Assembly (NCBI GenBank): GCA_029931535.1
Contig: JAQPZY010001660.1
Coordinates: forward strand, 1,513,001 to 1,577,000
DNA from: Margaritifera margaritifera
Taxonomy: Eukaryota; Mollusca; Bivalvia; Unionida; Margaritiferidae
DNA: 64,000 bases
Reading direction: 5' to 3'
The translations under genes were made by a program, and so were the position numbers. The notes beneath the pieces are model-generated. The model did no database searches. It was not told the DNA's origin and was given only the letters and a program-made list of their open reading frames with translations. How positions within the stretch are numbered: position 1 is the first letter of the stretch; every line of letters starts with the position of its first letter. Shown piece by piece: positions 27,301 through 42,300 of the stretch.

Positions 27301-30300
27301 TCCGTGGATTAAAACAGAGCAATAGCAAGTATAATCAGTGTATTAAATGCATATCATGTGTTCTGTATATTACAGTATAACACTTAACACATATCATGTG
27401 TTCTGTATATTACAGTATAACACTTAATGCATATCATGTGTTCTGTATATTACAGTATAACACTTAATGCATATCGTGTGTTCTGTATATTACAGTATAA
27501 CACTTAACACATATCATGTGTTCTGTATATTACAGTATAACACTTAATGCATATCATGTGTTCTGTATATTACAGTATAACACTTAATGCATATCGTGTG
27601 TTCTGTATATTACAGTATAACACTTAATGCATATCATGTGTTCTGTATATTACAGTATAACACTTAATGCATATCATGTGTTCTGTATATTAAAGTATAA
27701 CACTTAATGCATATCATGTGTTCTGTATATTACAGTATAACACTTAATGCATATCATGTGTTCTGTATATTACAGTACAACACTTAAAACTGACATCAAA
27801 GTCTTGTATTTTCTAATTATGGTATTTTCTCTATACACTTACCATTAAAGAATCAAACCATGGGCTGCAAATCATGTTACTTCTCTGCCCATTCTTATAT
27901 CTTAAAAAACTGTCACATATTTCATGTTTGCCACATGTTCAATTCTGATTGGTCACATGTTTGCACTAATAAAGAGCAGGTTAGCACTTATTTTCCTTTC
28001 ATAGATGTGAACAAAGAATTTCTAAGGAAAACAAAGGCAAAGAAAGCCAAAACCAAAGCCCAAAGCAAAAAACTGCTCCCTTGAAATGTGAGTTGTCATA
28101 TTTTGTACATCCTGTGAGCACTGATCATGTATTGTAATCATTTTGAGTTCAATAAAATCAAAAACTCAAATAAAGTATATATAGTTTCCATAACAACAAC
28201 TGAGACATATATACATCTGCATACAGACTAAGACTCTGACTGTAATTCTGACTGCATTATTCTGTAAATCTGAGGCACTTTTTCCTGAATAGCCTCCTGT
28301 CCTTCCTCATCCTCCACTCTACCTATGCCTTATTAAAGCTGATGTCTCTCAACGGAAATCATCAAAGGGGTGATGGTAGCTTCTTCTGATTTGTTCTCCT
28401 GCCCAAAATGATAACAGAGAATTTTTATCTTGTCATCACAATAGCTTTTCTGTTCCTCAGAAGACAGGAATTTAAGGTTTCATAGACCAAGAACCTCAAA
28501 TGCTGTTGTCACATGTGTGCTGTTCTTTGAAACTCTTGCAGCCATTCTGCAAATTTTTAAGAAACTCATGCCAAAGGCTAGACACATCATCTGAAGCTTT
28601 CTTCAATGTGCTCCTGTGTAATGAAGGAAGTGATTATGCATTATCCTGTCTGTTTAATGTATCATAATTACACTGGAATATAGATTGAGGCTGATTTTGA
28701 AAACAAAGACCTTGGTGGGTTGCCACATATGCACAGTTGTGAAACAAGCAGATCAGGGTCAATGTCATTTGCCGCAATGATCATCGGAGCATTATGTATG
28801 TTTTCAAGCGGTGGGGTTTGTCTAACTACTGTAGTAGTTCATGACGCTGATGGCAACTCGATACATACTCAGCATTTTATTCAAAACAACAGTAAACTGT
28901 ATCATTTCAAAGAGACAAAAACCTGTTACAGTGATATATGGATATGTGAACTGTCTAGACTGGAAAGAATTTCATGACAAAGCAACAGTTACCAATAATC
29001 CAGATTGATGAAAAACTAGAGCATTGTCCATCACTGATCATTTTACAATATGAAATAATGATATGCAACCGAATGCAATTTCATTGGCTGATCAAGATGA
29101 TTGGTGCTATTATTAGTAATGGATTCCTCAAGATCTGCACTGATCGGTACCTTGCAGATCATCTACTGGTTGCCTAATAGTGAATTATATATATATATAT
29201 ATTTTTTTTTAAAATTCCATCCAAATTTCTACAGGAAACATGTAAATAAAATAAAAGAACTTACTTGAATTCCTCTACAGAAGCCCTTGACAAATATGTT
29301 AGGAATCCTCCACACTCTCATGTTGCCAACATCAACACCCAGAAAGTCAACACAATCCAGCAGTGAGCCATATTTTAGAGAAGCAATATTCTCCTTTGCC
29401 AAGTAATAGTCAATTGACAGCATGAGTAACTCATTCAGATTTCTTACCAATAGCTGCCATGCATGTAGTTTTAAGATTTTCACTAAGTTTTAAATCCTGA
29501 ATTGCCTGCTGAGTGAGCTGGTAATTCAATGTGTCTATCAAGGGTTGATGTATTGAAATTAGTATTTCCAAGTGTGAAGAAATTTTTTCTTTGCCAGCTT
29601 TTACACACCAACTACAAAGCATCTCATTTTTTTTCATTCGTTTCCAACCATGGTCAATTTTTTTCCATTCTGAATTCAATGAGTATTTTTTTCATGGACC
29701 TTGGATAGACCCTCAGTTTCAGTACTGCCATCTTTAGGTACATCATCTCTACCATCATCTGATACATGATTAGCCTGTGGATTTGTTTGTTCACTGTCAT
29801 TGTGGCTGTTGACAGAAACATCTTCACTCTGACTGTTATTAGAAATACTGCTGCTAAAATAATTAAAAAGTGTGTTTTAACTGGTTTTGCCATTTAACAC
29901 ATTGTCCCACTAAGCTAGCCTCAGCATCAAAAATGTGCTCTCCTGATCTTTTTTAGTACGAACATCTAACCAATCAGAATTGAGCATGTAACACACAAAA
30001 TATGTGAGACAATACACAACTAGAAAGAGACAACATCCTCTGAGAGTGACAGCCAGAATTTTTACAAAAAAAAAAAAGAAAAAAAAAGAAGACAATAGCA
30101 CATTCTTCACAAAAAAGAGCATAATTTTTATTTTTTGCACAACTTTGCCTGCACAGAATTGAAAATTTTGCAGGAAATCATTAACTTTGGGGGGATTTTT
30201 ACGATCATATGTCCTAGATGCAACCTTGTGCATATTATATGGATACTTGCATTTGCCAAAATCGCCAATGGTGATAAAAATTGTCAGATGGGAATTCATT

Positions 30301-33300
30301 TAAATAAAAACAACAATTTTATCAACTGAAAATTTAGGGGCTTCTGTTGTTGTCTGCTGAATATTTGCTTTAAAGTCGCTGACATCTGCTCGTGTCATGT
30401 ATTGTCATGGTTGTATAATAGATGTGAGGGACTAAATTTCAAGACAAAGGCAGATGCATTTATGCATGATTTAGCAATAAATCAAACTTGTATTAGTTTG
30501 AAAAGAAATTTTTTAGAAAAAGCGGGGGAATTGTAAGAAAATACAAAATAATAATGTGTAATGAGAAAAGCTGAGTACGAGCCAGATCTGGTTGGAACAT
30601 TCCAAATTGCAGCTCTTGTGAGTACACTAGATAATCAAACATGTTAGTATTTTTAAGGGAAAATATGATGGCTACTTGAGGCATTCTAGTGCTAATCTTG
30701 AATATAGTATTTGATTTCTTTGCACACACAGGGAATCTTGTGTGGCTGATTCTGGATTTTGTTACAAAAAAGAGTCTATGATAGCACTGCTTATATGAAG
30801 TAAATAAATACTAAATAAAATTGTGAAGACACATACCAGCTTGAGTCAAGTCCTCAATTGTTTTGTCAAGAATCTTGTTGGTAACACTGGGAAAAGTCAT
30901 GTGATAAGTTTTCACTATTTTGATCTTGCCAAGAAGTTCACTGTCAAATGTTTTGTTGGCAAACTGTTCCAATTCAGCAAAAGACTGGAAAGTCTTAATG
31001 AAATTGTTGGAAATGCATCTTTTGTCTGAAATATGAAGCAAACAGACCTCATTACAGCAAAGAGAGCATTGCAGAAGCAAAGTTTTAACAATCAACCTAC
31101 ATGAATTAATCAATCTACATACATTGTATATAGTTAACGTATCTATCTACATTGTACCTGAGTATCTACCTAAAATTATCTATCTACCTAAACTTCCTAA
31201 ATACCTTCCTATCTACCTGTGAATGTACTTTTATTCAATGGTTACCAATTGTCTTGTACATCATGGTTGCTACAAACCCAATGATATATTAAACATCTGT
31301 AAAAATTAAAAATCTGTAAATTTATTGTCTTGGCTGCAATAATGTCACTTCAGTCCTAGTAACATATGAATGAACAGACTCTATGACTTTGACCTCTGAC
31401 CATTTAACAGCACCATTCCTCTTCTAATATGTGACAGGAGGTGTATGGAAACCTAAGTTGGCACTAGAATTTCAATTATCTTGTGTATAAAAAAGGGCCA
31501 TACTATGGAATTATCCATTCCAGATCTGGCTCCTATTTTAATTTAGTCACTACCCATTATTAACTAGTATTTGTTCTCATAATTCTTCTTTTTCTCTGAA
31601 ACTTTTCTTTTCAAACTAACAAAAGTTTCATTTATTGCTAAATTATGTTTATCTGCATGTTTCTTTCTTAACAAGAGTACTGTGAATGTCACATTATACA
31701 CCCACCCCATGTTTAATAGCCCTCTATGTTGATAACTGATATTTTTGCATATAAACCATTTTTCTTCTTTCAGTGACATTGACCTTTGCTCTTTTGATCC
31801 CAAAATCGTTAGGGTTCTTCCTTAGCCTAAGTGCAATCCATCCACAAAGTTTGGACCAGGTCTGTGACATAGAACTAGTTATTTTGTGCATAAACCATTT
31901 TTCTTCTGACTGGCATAATCTTAACATTTGACCTTTTGACCCCCCCCCCCCCCCAAGCAACAGCCTTCTTTCTTACCCCATGTGCAAACCATCCACAAAG
32001 TTTGGTGAAGTACGTCTTGTAAAATTAATGTTATTGTGCAGAAACCATTTTTTTAATATTTCAGTCACAATGACCTTGACCTTTTGACTTTAAAATCAAT
32101 TGAGTTCTTCCTTACACCACTTCCAAGCCATCCACAAAGTTTGGTAACCATTGATGATGTTGATAATGGAGAACTCCAGTTACTGTGTGGAAACCATTTA
32201 TCTTCTTTCAATCAGCAACCTTGACCTTTGAACTTTCCAGACAGAATTCTATAGGGTTCTTCCTTACCCACAAGTGCAAGCAATCCACAAAGTCTGGTAA
32301 CTGTAGATGGTGGAGAACTTGAGTTATTGTGCTGAAACCGTTTTTCTTCTATCTGTCACAGAGACCATGACTATTGACCTTGAAATCAATAGGGTTCTTC
32401 CTTTCCCCAAGTGCAAGCTAACCAACAAATTTTGGTAACTGTAGATGGTGGAGAACTCAAGTTATAGTGTGCAAACCATTTTCCTTGTTTCAGTCAATGA
32501 CCTTTGAGCTTCTGAGCCGAAATCGATAGGGTTCTTACTTACACCAAGTGTAAACCATCCAAGTTTGGTAACTGTATATGGTGTGCAACTGAAGTAACTG
32601 TGCAGAAACCAAATTGGTAACAGACAGATGGATGGATAGACGGACATCATCATAACATAACACACTCCACCTTATGGCAGGCATATAAAAATTGAATCTC
32701 TTGCACGCACTGCTACAACCTCAAAAATATGCTAACTACCTGATGTCAGCAAATTCAACACAAAAATCTGCACAAAACCAGCCCCTTAGTTTTCAAATGC
32801 AAAATATGTTATTTCTATCAAAATGAATCACACTCTGAAAATTTTGACTGCCATTGACAATTTGGCTATCGCTAGAATCAATATATGAAAACAGACTGTT
32901 TACCCCAGAAAACTAAACAATGAATATTGTGAACTTGACCTGTGATGCATGGATCCATCATCCCCAAGGATGTGCCATGTACACTGGTGAATCTGGTTAG
33001 AAGTCAAATGCTTATCCACAGACACACAGTATAAGCTGCCCCCACCTCCCCCTAAAACTGACCACTATGACCTTGACCCCTGACCTCCACACCATTAGTG
33101 ATATTTATAGCCCATGGCAAACAGCTATACTGTGTGTGATGTCAAATCAGTCATGACAAAAAAAGATAATACTGCTCCTTGTGACCTTGACTTCTAAGGC
33201 TATCAATCCACAGGGGTATTCCGCCCATCCCCTCCCAATATTTTATCGGCAAAGTCTAATGATGATACCCTCATGAAAACAGGAGATACTGCCCTTTAAA

Positions 33301-36300
33301 AAAAGTTGACACCAGACAGATGGACATTGTGACCATAAACATCTTTACAGGCAAGACAAAATGAACCCCTCTCCCATCCATATATATAAGTACTAATGAA
33401 AATAATATTTTTATGGCAAAAACCACAACAAGCGATACCCATGATAATAAATGCAAGCATAATAACGATCTCTACACATGTACCACATTTACAGTATATT
33501 ACATAAAATACTGTGTGCTTTCTGTTCTTTGATAGGCCATCTGTTCTTTGATAGGCCATCCAATGGCAGGATAAATTACACAAAATCAAAAATTTAGCAG
33601 TTTTGATTATCAGGAAGCTAATGGTGGATTATCTAGGTCCTCCAGACCTCTGTACAGCCATCTTCCTTTGCAAACTCCTTTGTGAGTGCAGTCATTTTTG
33701 CATGAATTTCTCCTCATAAACTACCTTTCTTAATTGTTAGTATATTGATTAAACTGAACATCAACACATGAAAGGTTATTGTGTGCAATGACCAGTACAG
33801 TAATGTGGCTTGCCTGGAGACCCACCATGGTGGTGAACCTGACTTGGTCTGGGAAGGATTTGAACCCACATCTTTCTGGTCAAGAACCCAGCACACTAAC
33901 CACTAAGCTAACATGGCTCACACTTGACTGTTATCTGTTGTAGAAGTCATGAAGACCTATCAACATGTCTAATATAGCTTATGAAAAGATTACTGTAATT
34001 AGTCACATAAAGTTTTCATTATTGAACACAGACATGATACTAATTGATATTCAGGTAATAAGAATTAAATCCCATTTTACTCTTACCTTTCAATCTCTGT
34101 TCAGGTGGCAGAAGAAGTGTGTATAGGTCTTGCAACATTGGGAAACCAAAGCCACGTGTTCCCTACATTGAAAATATTTTTGAAATCAATTTAAGAACCA
34201 GCAAACATGTACTTTATACAATATGTATCAGGGGTTGAATTCACTTACCCAACTAGAAATGGTAAGTGAAAATTTCAGGATTGACCAGTGTTTCTCTTTT
34301 AATGAAAAGGATGTTCTGTCAACAATATTACCGACTTTGTTCATTAAAAGTCCATACTTTTTCAATTGGCTGTTTGTTTTCCATTTGTTTTGATCAAGCT
34401 CATACAAGAGCTTTACTCTCACTCTTCAATACTAATAAATGCTTACCAAGGCAGAGCAGACTGGTCTCAATTCATAATTACTTACAACTGATATTAGAAG
34501 GGTCAAAATTCCAGAAAACAACCTTTAACACAATCAAATTTAGGCTGCAAACATCATCAACTCATAATAGCCTACTCAGTAAGAGTTTATTCTGGTTAAG
34601 TAAAAATGTGTAGTACCTGCCTAGATGAGTAAGTGTTTTTGTTTCTTTTTTAGATTCTTCAATCCCTGTGTATTTATGTACAATGATTATATACTCCAAT
34701 GTACATTGACATACACTAACTGTAACTCAAATAACTAAATCAAATGGAAATAATGAATAGAAATAAACCTTTCAATTTCACTACAGAGCAGTAATATTGT
34801 TAAAGAAAGTTTCATAGAGAAAATACGATCTTGAGTTTATGAAAAGATCCTGAAAAGATCAGAACTGATGGAAAAGCTAATTATTTTTTAATCTATAGTT
34901 TCTGAAATACAAAGAATAAATAAAGAACTTTCCCCATTTGTGAATAACTTTCAAACACCAAATAAGTGAGAAAATATTACATGGATGTTTGTGGGGGTGG
35001 GGTGGGGGAATCTGGAGTTGAATATAGGCTCAATACTAGCCATGACAACCCATCAGCATATTTTTTTCACGAATCCTAGCATCAAATTTTCGGTATCAGG
35101 CAGACCATTCAAAATGTATGACATGTTCAGTAAAAGTAACAAATTTCTAAACAATCATATTGCATCAACAAATGAACCTATACATACCTGTATACTTTCA
35201 GTAACAATTAGGGTCCAGTGAGTATCAAGGGTGCATCCATTCCTGACCTTTGAATTCCTTTAACATTTTTTGCCAAAACAATAACCATAAGCATTAGTTT
35301 TCCTCATGATTTATGCAGTCTCCTTTGCCATTAATCACCATATTTCATCCATTACAATTTAATCAACTGGTCCAAAGTCCACTTATTGCCATTAACTGAG
35401 AAAGAAAGATGACAAACAAAAAAGTGTGTGAGATCCCTAATACTGACTTACCCCTACAAAGTTTTACGTCAATCCCCAATACTGTAGTATCGGAAATTTT
35501 CATGGGGACCAATTTTTGTACTTTTCATTGTTGCCCCAAACCACGAATTTAAATACCCAATGAAAAATTAGCCACATATGATGATGAACCCCTCCCCCGC
35601 GCTCATTTTCTTACTGTGTGTCGTTCCTAGAGATTAAGTAAGAGATCATACATATATACTTTAATAACTGATTGGCTTATTGTTGTTGGCTGTGTCGACT
35701 TCGTTTGATGTTGAGCACTCAGACGAAAACACAGTGTAAGTGACTGATCTTGACAGGGGTTTTATTTGTGTTCATAGAAGTGGTAGTATTGTTTTAGTGT
35801 TGTTGGCTGCATCGGCTTCCATTGATGCTATTCACTTAAACGAAAACACAGTGTAAATATTGAACTTATCAGGTCTTTGATTTGTGCTCATATATGTGGT
35901 AGTATTGTTTTAAACATTGAAGTGACTTCCATTTGTGTCAGTATAGTTTGATTCTTTTTAATTTTTTTTTTGGGGTATTTGTAGAGGTTAAACCATGAAA
36001 TTAAACACTCACTAATCTGCAAACTTTGACAGGCAAAACCATGAAATTAAGTACCTACGAAAATGTTTTTTTTTTAACAAAACCACGAAAATTGAGCCCC
36101 ATGAAAATAAATGATACTACAGTAACTGAGAAACTATGATGACTACTGTATATACTCACGTATAAGCCGAGTCCAAATGCAAACAACATAGACCCTGACC
36201 TGCCGGTGCATTATGTGCTGGCAGATCAGGGTCTATGTTGTTTGTTCTACTGAGTAGTCTTACAAACTGCATAGACCCAGATCTGCCGGCAAATTATGCA

Positions 36301-39300
36301 AAGGCAGATCTGGGTCTATGCAGTTTGCAGTTGGTACTGACTTATATGCGAGTATATATGGTAATCATAAATAAATGAGATCCTATCTATTGATGTACCC
36401 CTACAAAGGCCACTCTCCACTCCCTATCAGCATAGCAGCACTTCCTAACAGCTTCATTAAACAGTGTGTAATTACAGCGGGTGATGATTGCCAGCTGTCC
36501 AACTTGCTCTCCAAGTACTGTGCCTGTCAATGAGAAAGAAAACCAAACATATTTAATTCCACATGAATGACAGAAAATATATAGCGATTCTTCACTATTA
36601 CAACTCTAATTTAAACTACATTGCATGTATAATGAACACTCAAATTGGTCCCCAAAAGACACATACTTTAAATCATTGATTTTCTTGAGAATACATTTTT
36701 CAATTAAAAAAAAAAAAAAAAAACCATTTTGGTTGACTTTTTTTTACATCCATGCATATGCTCTCAACTGAAATTACATTAATGGCCAAGACATTTTGTG
36801 TTGTGTAATTCAAGGTCAAATATGGAGAAAGCCTTCAATTAATTTTTTTTTATTGCTTTATGAAGACAATATGTGCATGTGAAAAATCTGCTACTCCAGC
36901 GTAATTTATTTTCACTGAATTCCAGATATTAAGCACTAAAACTAATTAAGAGTCAGACCATCCAAAATTACTGACTGCATTACCTCCCATGACTTAAAAT
37001 TAGTTTGGTGTTTTCATTCAAGAACACGGTAAAACATCTACTATTACTGTAGACAGGTATACATGAAACATCTATTTTGAAGTGAAAATAATGGTTGTGA
37101 TTTTTAAAAAAAAGAATCATTTGAAGGGATTGATGATCTAATGGCCTAAAATAATTTCCAGGAATCGAAGATAAGATAATTTCTTCTTTTTAAATGCTGA
37201 GTTTTTAAACCATCTTGCAGCTATATTAGATGTAAAATCTGCAACATTTCATTAAGACCCAAGAACACATCAAAAGAAGTCTCTTGGTGAAAACCCCATG
37301 TTGATATGACCATCCATTCAGGAGAAGTAGCATTAACAAGTTTTCAAGCTGGCCATCACGGTGGCCATGTTGCATGCAAGATCAGCACCATGTCCATTTA
37401 GGAGCAACTAAATATCATAAGAAGTCTTGAAAACTTCATATTAATATGACCATCCATTCAAGAGTAGCAATAACAATATTTTCATGATGGATGTCAGATT
37501 GGCATCTTTTTCATTTATGAATGAACCAGACACCACAGGAAGTCTTCTGGTGAAAACCCCATGTCAATATGACTTTCTGTTTAGTAGTAGTGTTAACAAG
37601 ATTTTCAAGATGGCTGCCATGACAGCTATACTAGATGTGAGTTCGATATCATTTTCATTTAGAACCAACTTAAGATCATAGTTAGTCTTCAGGAGTAGCA
37701 ACTCATGCTGATATGACCATCCATCCTGGAGGAGCAGCGAAAACAAAATTTTCAAGATACTACCATGGTGGCCATATTGGAGGTCAGATCAGCACCACTT
37801 TCATTTAGGACCAACTTATACATCATGTCAATACAACCATCCATTTTGGAGGAGTAGTGATAAGAGTTTCAAAATAGCCACCATGAAAGCCATACTGGAT
37901 GTCAGATTGGCACAATTTTCATTTAGAACCAACTAGGTATCATAAGTCTTCTTATGAAAACTCCATGTTGATATGACCATCCGTTCAGGAGTAGCAATAA
38001 CAAGATTTTCAAATGGGCACCATGGCAGCCATATTGGATGTGTGATTGGCACCATTTTCATTTAGGATTAACTAGACATCATAAGTCTTTTAGTGAAAAC
38101 CCCATGCTGATATGACGATCTTTTTAGGAGTAGTAGCAAGAACAAGATTTTCAAAATGGCTGCCATGGGGGCCGTACTGGACATCTGAGAAACACCACTT
38201 TCATTTAGGACCAACTAGACTTTAGGATGAATGCATCTATAAAGTTTGGTGGCAATCCTTACAGTAGTATAGGAAGTGCAGTGAAAATGAACTTGTATAA
38301 ACAGGCACCAGACATCAGATGCCAGATACAAGATGCTGGATGAAAGGCCATTGCAAAAGCTCTATTGGTCTATGACCAGTAGAGTTACAAACAAAACCTG
38401 AAAGGAGACAATTGTTTTCTTTCTTGAAAATGTTTTTAGGAAGAAAGGTGCAGAAAACTTTGATTGAAACTCTGTTCAACTGGGATGTATCATTATGAGA
38501 TTTGCATGCAATGCTTGTTCTAAAATTAATTCCAAGTGTATTTAAAGCAATCAAATCATCACTAATCCTCCCAAACTTAGAAAAAGGATTTAGACAAAAA
38601 TTTTGGCATCAACTTATTGTCACTGTTATTCATGCCAGGTGTTACTGTTTGCAAATGATCTGATACCTACTTGGCAGAGTCAACCATGCATAATAATCCC
38701 ACTTCCTACTTGGCAGAGTCAACCATGCATCATAATAATCCCACTTCCTACTTTCACTCAGCAGTTCATAACTGGCTAATACTATACATAAAGCTAGCTG
38801 TGAGTGGCATCTTTACTCTGACACTGATCAGAGTATTGTAAAACAACAATTCAGGATGAGACACCATGTGCAAATCTTTACTCAAAACAATATTTTCTTT
38901 AGCCACCATTTTTACACTGCCACATGCTTTGATAGTAGTTGCATTCAATTCCCTCCACATATTGCAGAGCACCTTCAAATTAGTGCTCTAAGTGGCATAT
39001 GGGGATTTTAAAAAGACAATTACTCTTTCTTAATTCTATGCCAATACATCATTATGATAAGAACACATTTTGTGCTATTTCTGAGTTCTTTTCTTGATGT
39101 TAAAAAGGGTGGGGGATAATTCAACCTATTAGTGTAACTCTAGTAACTTGCATGATACATTCATATGCAGCATGAAGGAAAACAAAAATGCAATGAAATC
39201 AAATGATACATAAAAAATCTTACAATGAAACTTTTTGTAAAATAAAAAATAAACCTGGTGTGAAGAACAAAAGAAAGTAATAATGGCATGTACTTAATGA

Positions 39301-42300
39301 TGAGATCAGAAAAAAGTTTAAATACATTTGAAACTACTGTAGTATCATTTATTTTTGTGGGTCTCAATTTTTGTGGTTTTGAAAACAAATTTTAGTGGTA
39401 CTTAAATTTGTGGTTTTGCCTGTCAAAGTTTGCATATTTGTAGGTATATAATTTAGTAGATTAATCTCAACAAATACCTCAAATAAAGACCACAAAGAAA
39501 CAAACCTATGAGGACAACAAATGATGGTTGCTTTCAGGTTAGAACAGTACTACCACATGTATAAGCACAAATCAAACACCTGTCAAGATAAAACACTTAC
39601 ATTCAACATCAAAGGGAGCTGACACAGCCACCAACACTAAACTAATCAGTTATTAAAGTACATGTGTATGATCTCTTCCTTAAAACACTGTCCATAAAGT
39701 TGCACCATCAATTACTTTCTGACAACCATAGGATTAACACAGTGGCTTAAAAGTGGTAAAAATCAACTTAGATCCCCGTTGGTTTGGATAATGTCATCAT
39801 TCCATATGCAAACCAAACACGTGACCAGCTGCCCCTTACTCATTGCAATTAGCAAGTTGTGTCAACATTTTATGTGTTCAGAGCCCATCAAAATGCGAAG
39901 AAGCTAACTAAACTGAAAAACAATGGAATCACTCCTTTGTTTGAGCCTGCCTCATGTAGGAACCATCTTCAATCACTAGACTTTACTTAAAAATTGTCAA
40001 TGAAGTCGATTGATGCTGAATAGATAATTGTGGATCACATGAAAATGTGTGAACGATTGAACCTAATTATCTGTGGCTTTGAGAATACTGGACTTGTTTA
40101 ATTCAACAATTTCAGGATTATTTACCTGAAAAACATTTGTGTGTACCAGCCGACTTGAGTGACGCAATGTTGATTCAGTGGTTTTGTCCGAAAATTAGTG
40201 AAGAGTGAGAGTCAATACTCTGCCATAATTAGTGTATATACACAGTGTTTCATTAGTAATTGTGCCTCAAGCAATAGTTTTAGTATTTTACAGTTATTTT
40301 GTTCATTGGGATTAACCATGCATGGATAAAATGAGATGAGCTTTCACGAGGATTTAAATTTTTCGACAACAATTTCACCTGAATGAAGAATTTATTTGAA
40401 TAAGTATTAAATCTAATTTTCATTTATGGTATTATTTCCTATTCTTTCTTTCATTTTCAGAAATAACAGTGTTTGAATACCTTATGCTTTTTCTCAATTC
40501 TCTCTATCCTTACTTATCTTACAACATATCAATTTAAGGCAGTGAGTTGAAATTACAGCTACCAGACCGTTTAGATACGTGTGCATTTAAATAATATAAA
40601 AGGATGAAAATAAAACAGACACTTGTAAAAGCTAATATTTTTAACCAGATTACAGAAATAACATTGATTTATCAAATAGCTTTGTTAATCTCTAGGAATG
40701 AAACACAGTAAACAAGAAGAGGAGTGGGGGCTTCTTTATCCTATGTGGCTCATTTTTCATTGGGTCTTTAAATTCATGACTCAAGACAGCAACAAAATCC
40801 ATGAAAATTGGTACCCCACGAAAATTAGTCATACTACAGTATTAGAAATTCTAAACCTATACAGAATACTAAACCTATTAATATACACAGAGAAAGATCT
40901 GACTATAATACTTGAGAAATGTTACATATATACAGAGCGAACATAAAAATAATAAACGTCCAGAATGAAGTCTGTTTTAGAACTTTGAAATTGGTTCTTT
41001 CATATCAATGTTGGTTCTCCATGAGAGTATAGGGTATTTTTTAATTGTAAATTTTAATATTCTGGTGTTCATTAATTTAAAACTTTTTTTTATATAATTT
41101 TTACTGGCAAATTAAATGAATAATTTGATAATAATAATAACCTTATTCTTGTAACATTGGCCACTGGCCCAAATTATATTTGTACATCCAATCTGGTACA
41201 TACATATTGTGATATTATAATTTACACAGCAATACCTGGATCTTCAATGATTTTGACAGTAATAGTACAACATTATGCAAGCTATTATAATTATAATTGT
41301 AATAATTAGCATCACTGTAGACATTTCAAGGATTATCTCTAGTTGCCGTATATTGGACATTTCAAGGATCATCTAAAGTTGCCGTATATTGGACATTTCA
41401 AGGATTATCTCAAGTTGCCGTATATTGGACATTTCAAGGATCATCTAAAGTTGCCGTATATTGGACATTTCAAGGATCATCTAAAGTTGCCGTATATTGG
41501 ACATTTCAAGGATTATCTCAAGTTGCCGTATATTGGACATTTCAAGGATTATCTCAAGTTGCCGTATATTGGACATTTCAAGGATTATCTCAAGTTGCCG
41601 TATATTGGACATTTCAAGGATTATCTCAAGTTGCCGTATATTGGACATTTCAAGGATCATCTAAAGTTGCCGTATATTGGACATTTCAAGGATTATCTCA
41701 AGTTGCCGTATATTGGACATTTCAAGGATTATCTCAAGTTGCCGTATATTGGACATTTCAAGGATTATCTCAAGTTGCCGTATATTGGACATTTAACAAC
41801 AAAGTGATATTCATCTTCTCTATCTGTACAAAAAGGACAAACTTTTTGTATATATGAAATATTTAAAACAGCAAAAATTATTTCATATCCTGTTATAAAA
41901 CTGTAACTTTTCCATTAAATATAAATCTCCATTCAATTCTTGCAAGAAAATATCTCTATAGCTCTGTTTGAATACCGTAAAAAAACAAGATGTTGTCAAT
42001 AATTTGATCAGACACCTGGAGCCAAAATTTGATTTATTGTCGAGTAATCATTTTCTGGGGAAATGAGTTAGACACTTTTGGACCGGACAACTAGAGGATT
42101 TTATTGGGCAACCAGATTTTACAGTCTGGATGTCCTGTAGGCACCCATATTTTTTGAAAGCTTTTTTTCCCACCCCCAATCTGTCACTAGTTCAGGCTTT
42201 TATGCAGAATATTATATTCCTTTCCTCTATTTATGTACAATATGATGGTATTATCCATTCTGTGATGTAGGAAATTCCAATTCTTTACTAGCCCTGCTTA

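Larger units (their letters stand above)
27190..30228 (-). mobile_element. hAT-family transposon with terminal inverted repeats, internally deleted
   Basis: The left end CAGGGTTGCATCTAGGA (27190) and right end TCCTAGATGCAACCTTG (to 30228) are inverted repeats of the hAT type (CAGGGTTG). Inside, 'caattctgattggt' blocks at about 27940 and about 29975 form a subterminal inverted repeat. The minus strand holds pieces of a ZNF862-like hAT transposase (29893-29230 and about 28440-28280); the catalytic core is missing. A clean 8-bp target duplication was not seen. It also carries the 40-bp minisatellite at 27345-27788. Confidence 0.75.

Noticed and set aside
28720..28977. 85-codon plus-strand frame with a hydrophobic start, possible secreted peptide
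   Set aside because: It lies inside the hAT element, has no homology I recognise, and no splice or promoter context.
41343..41807. 154-codon repeat protein
   Set aside because: It is the open reading of a 36-bp minisatellite, antisense inside an FBH1 intron, with no start context or homology. Kept only as a testable finding.
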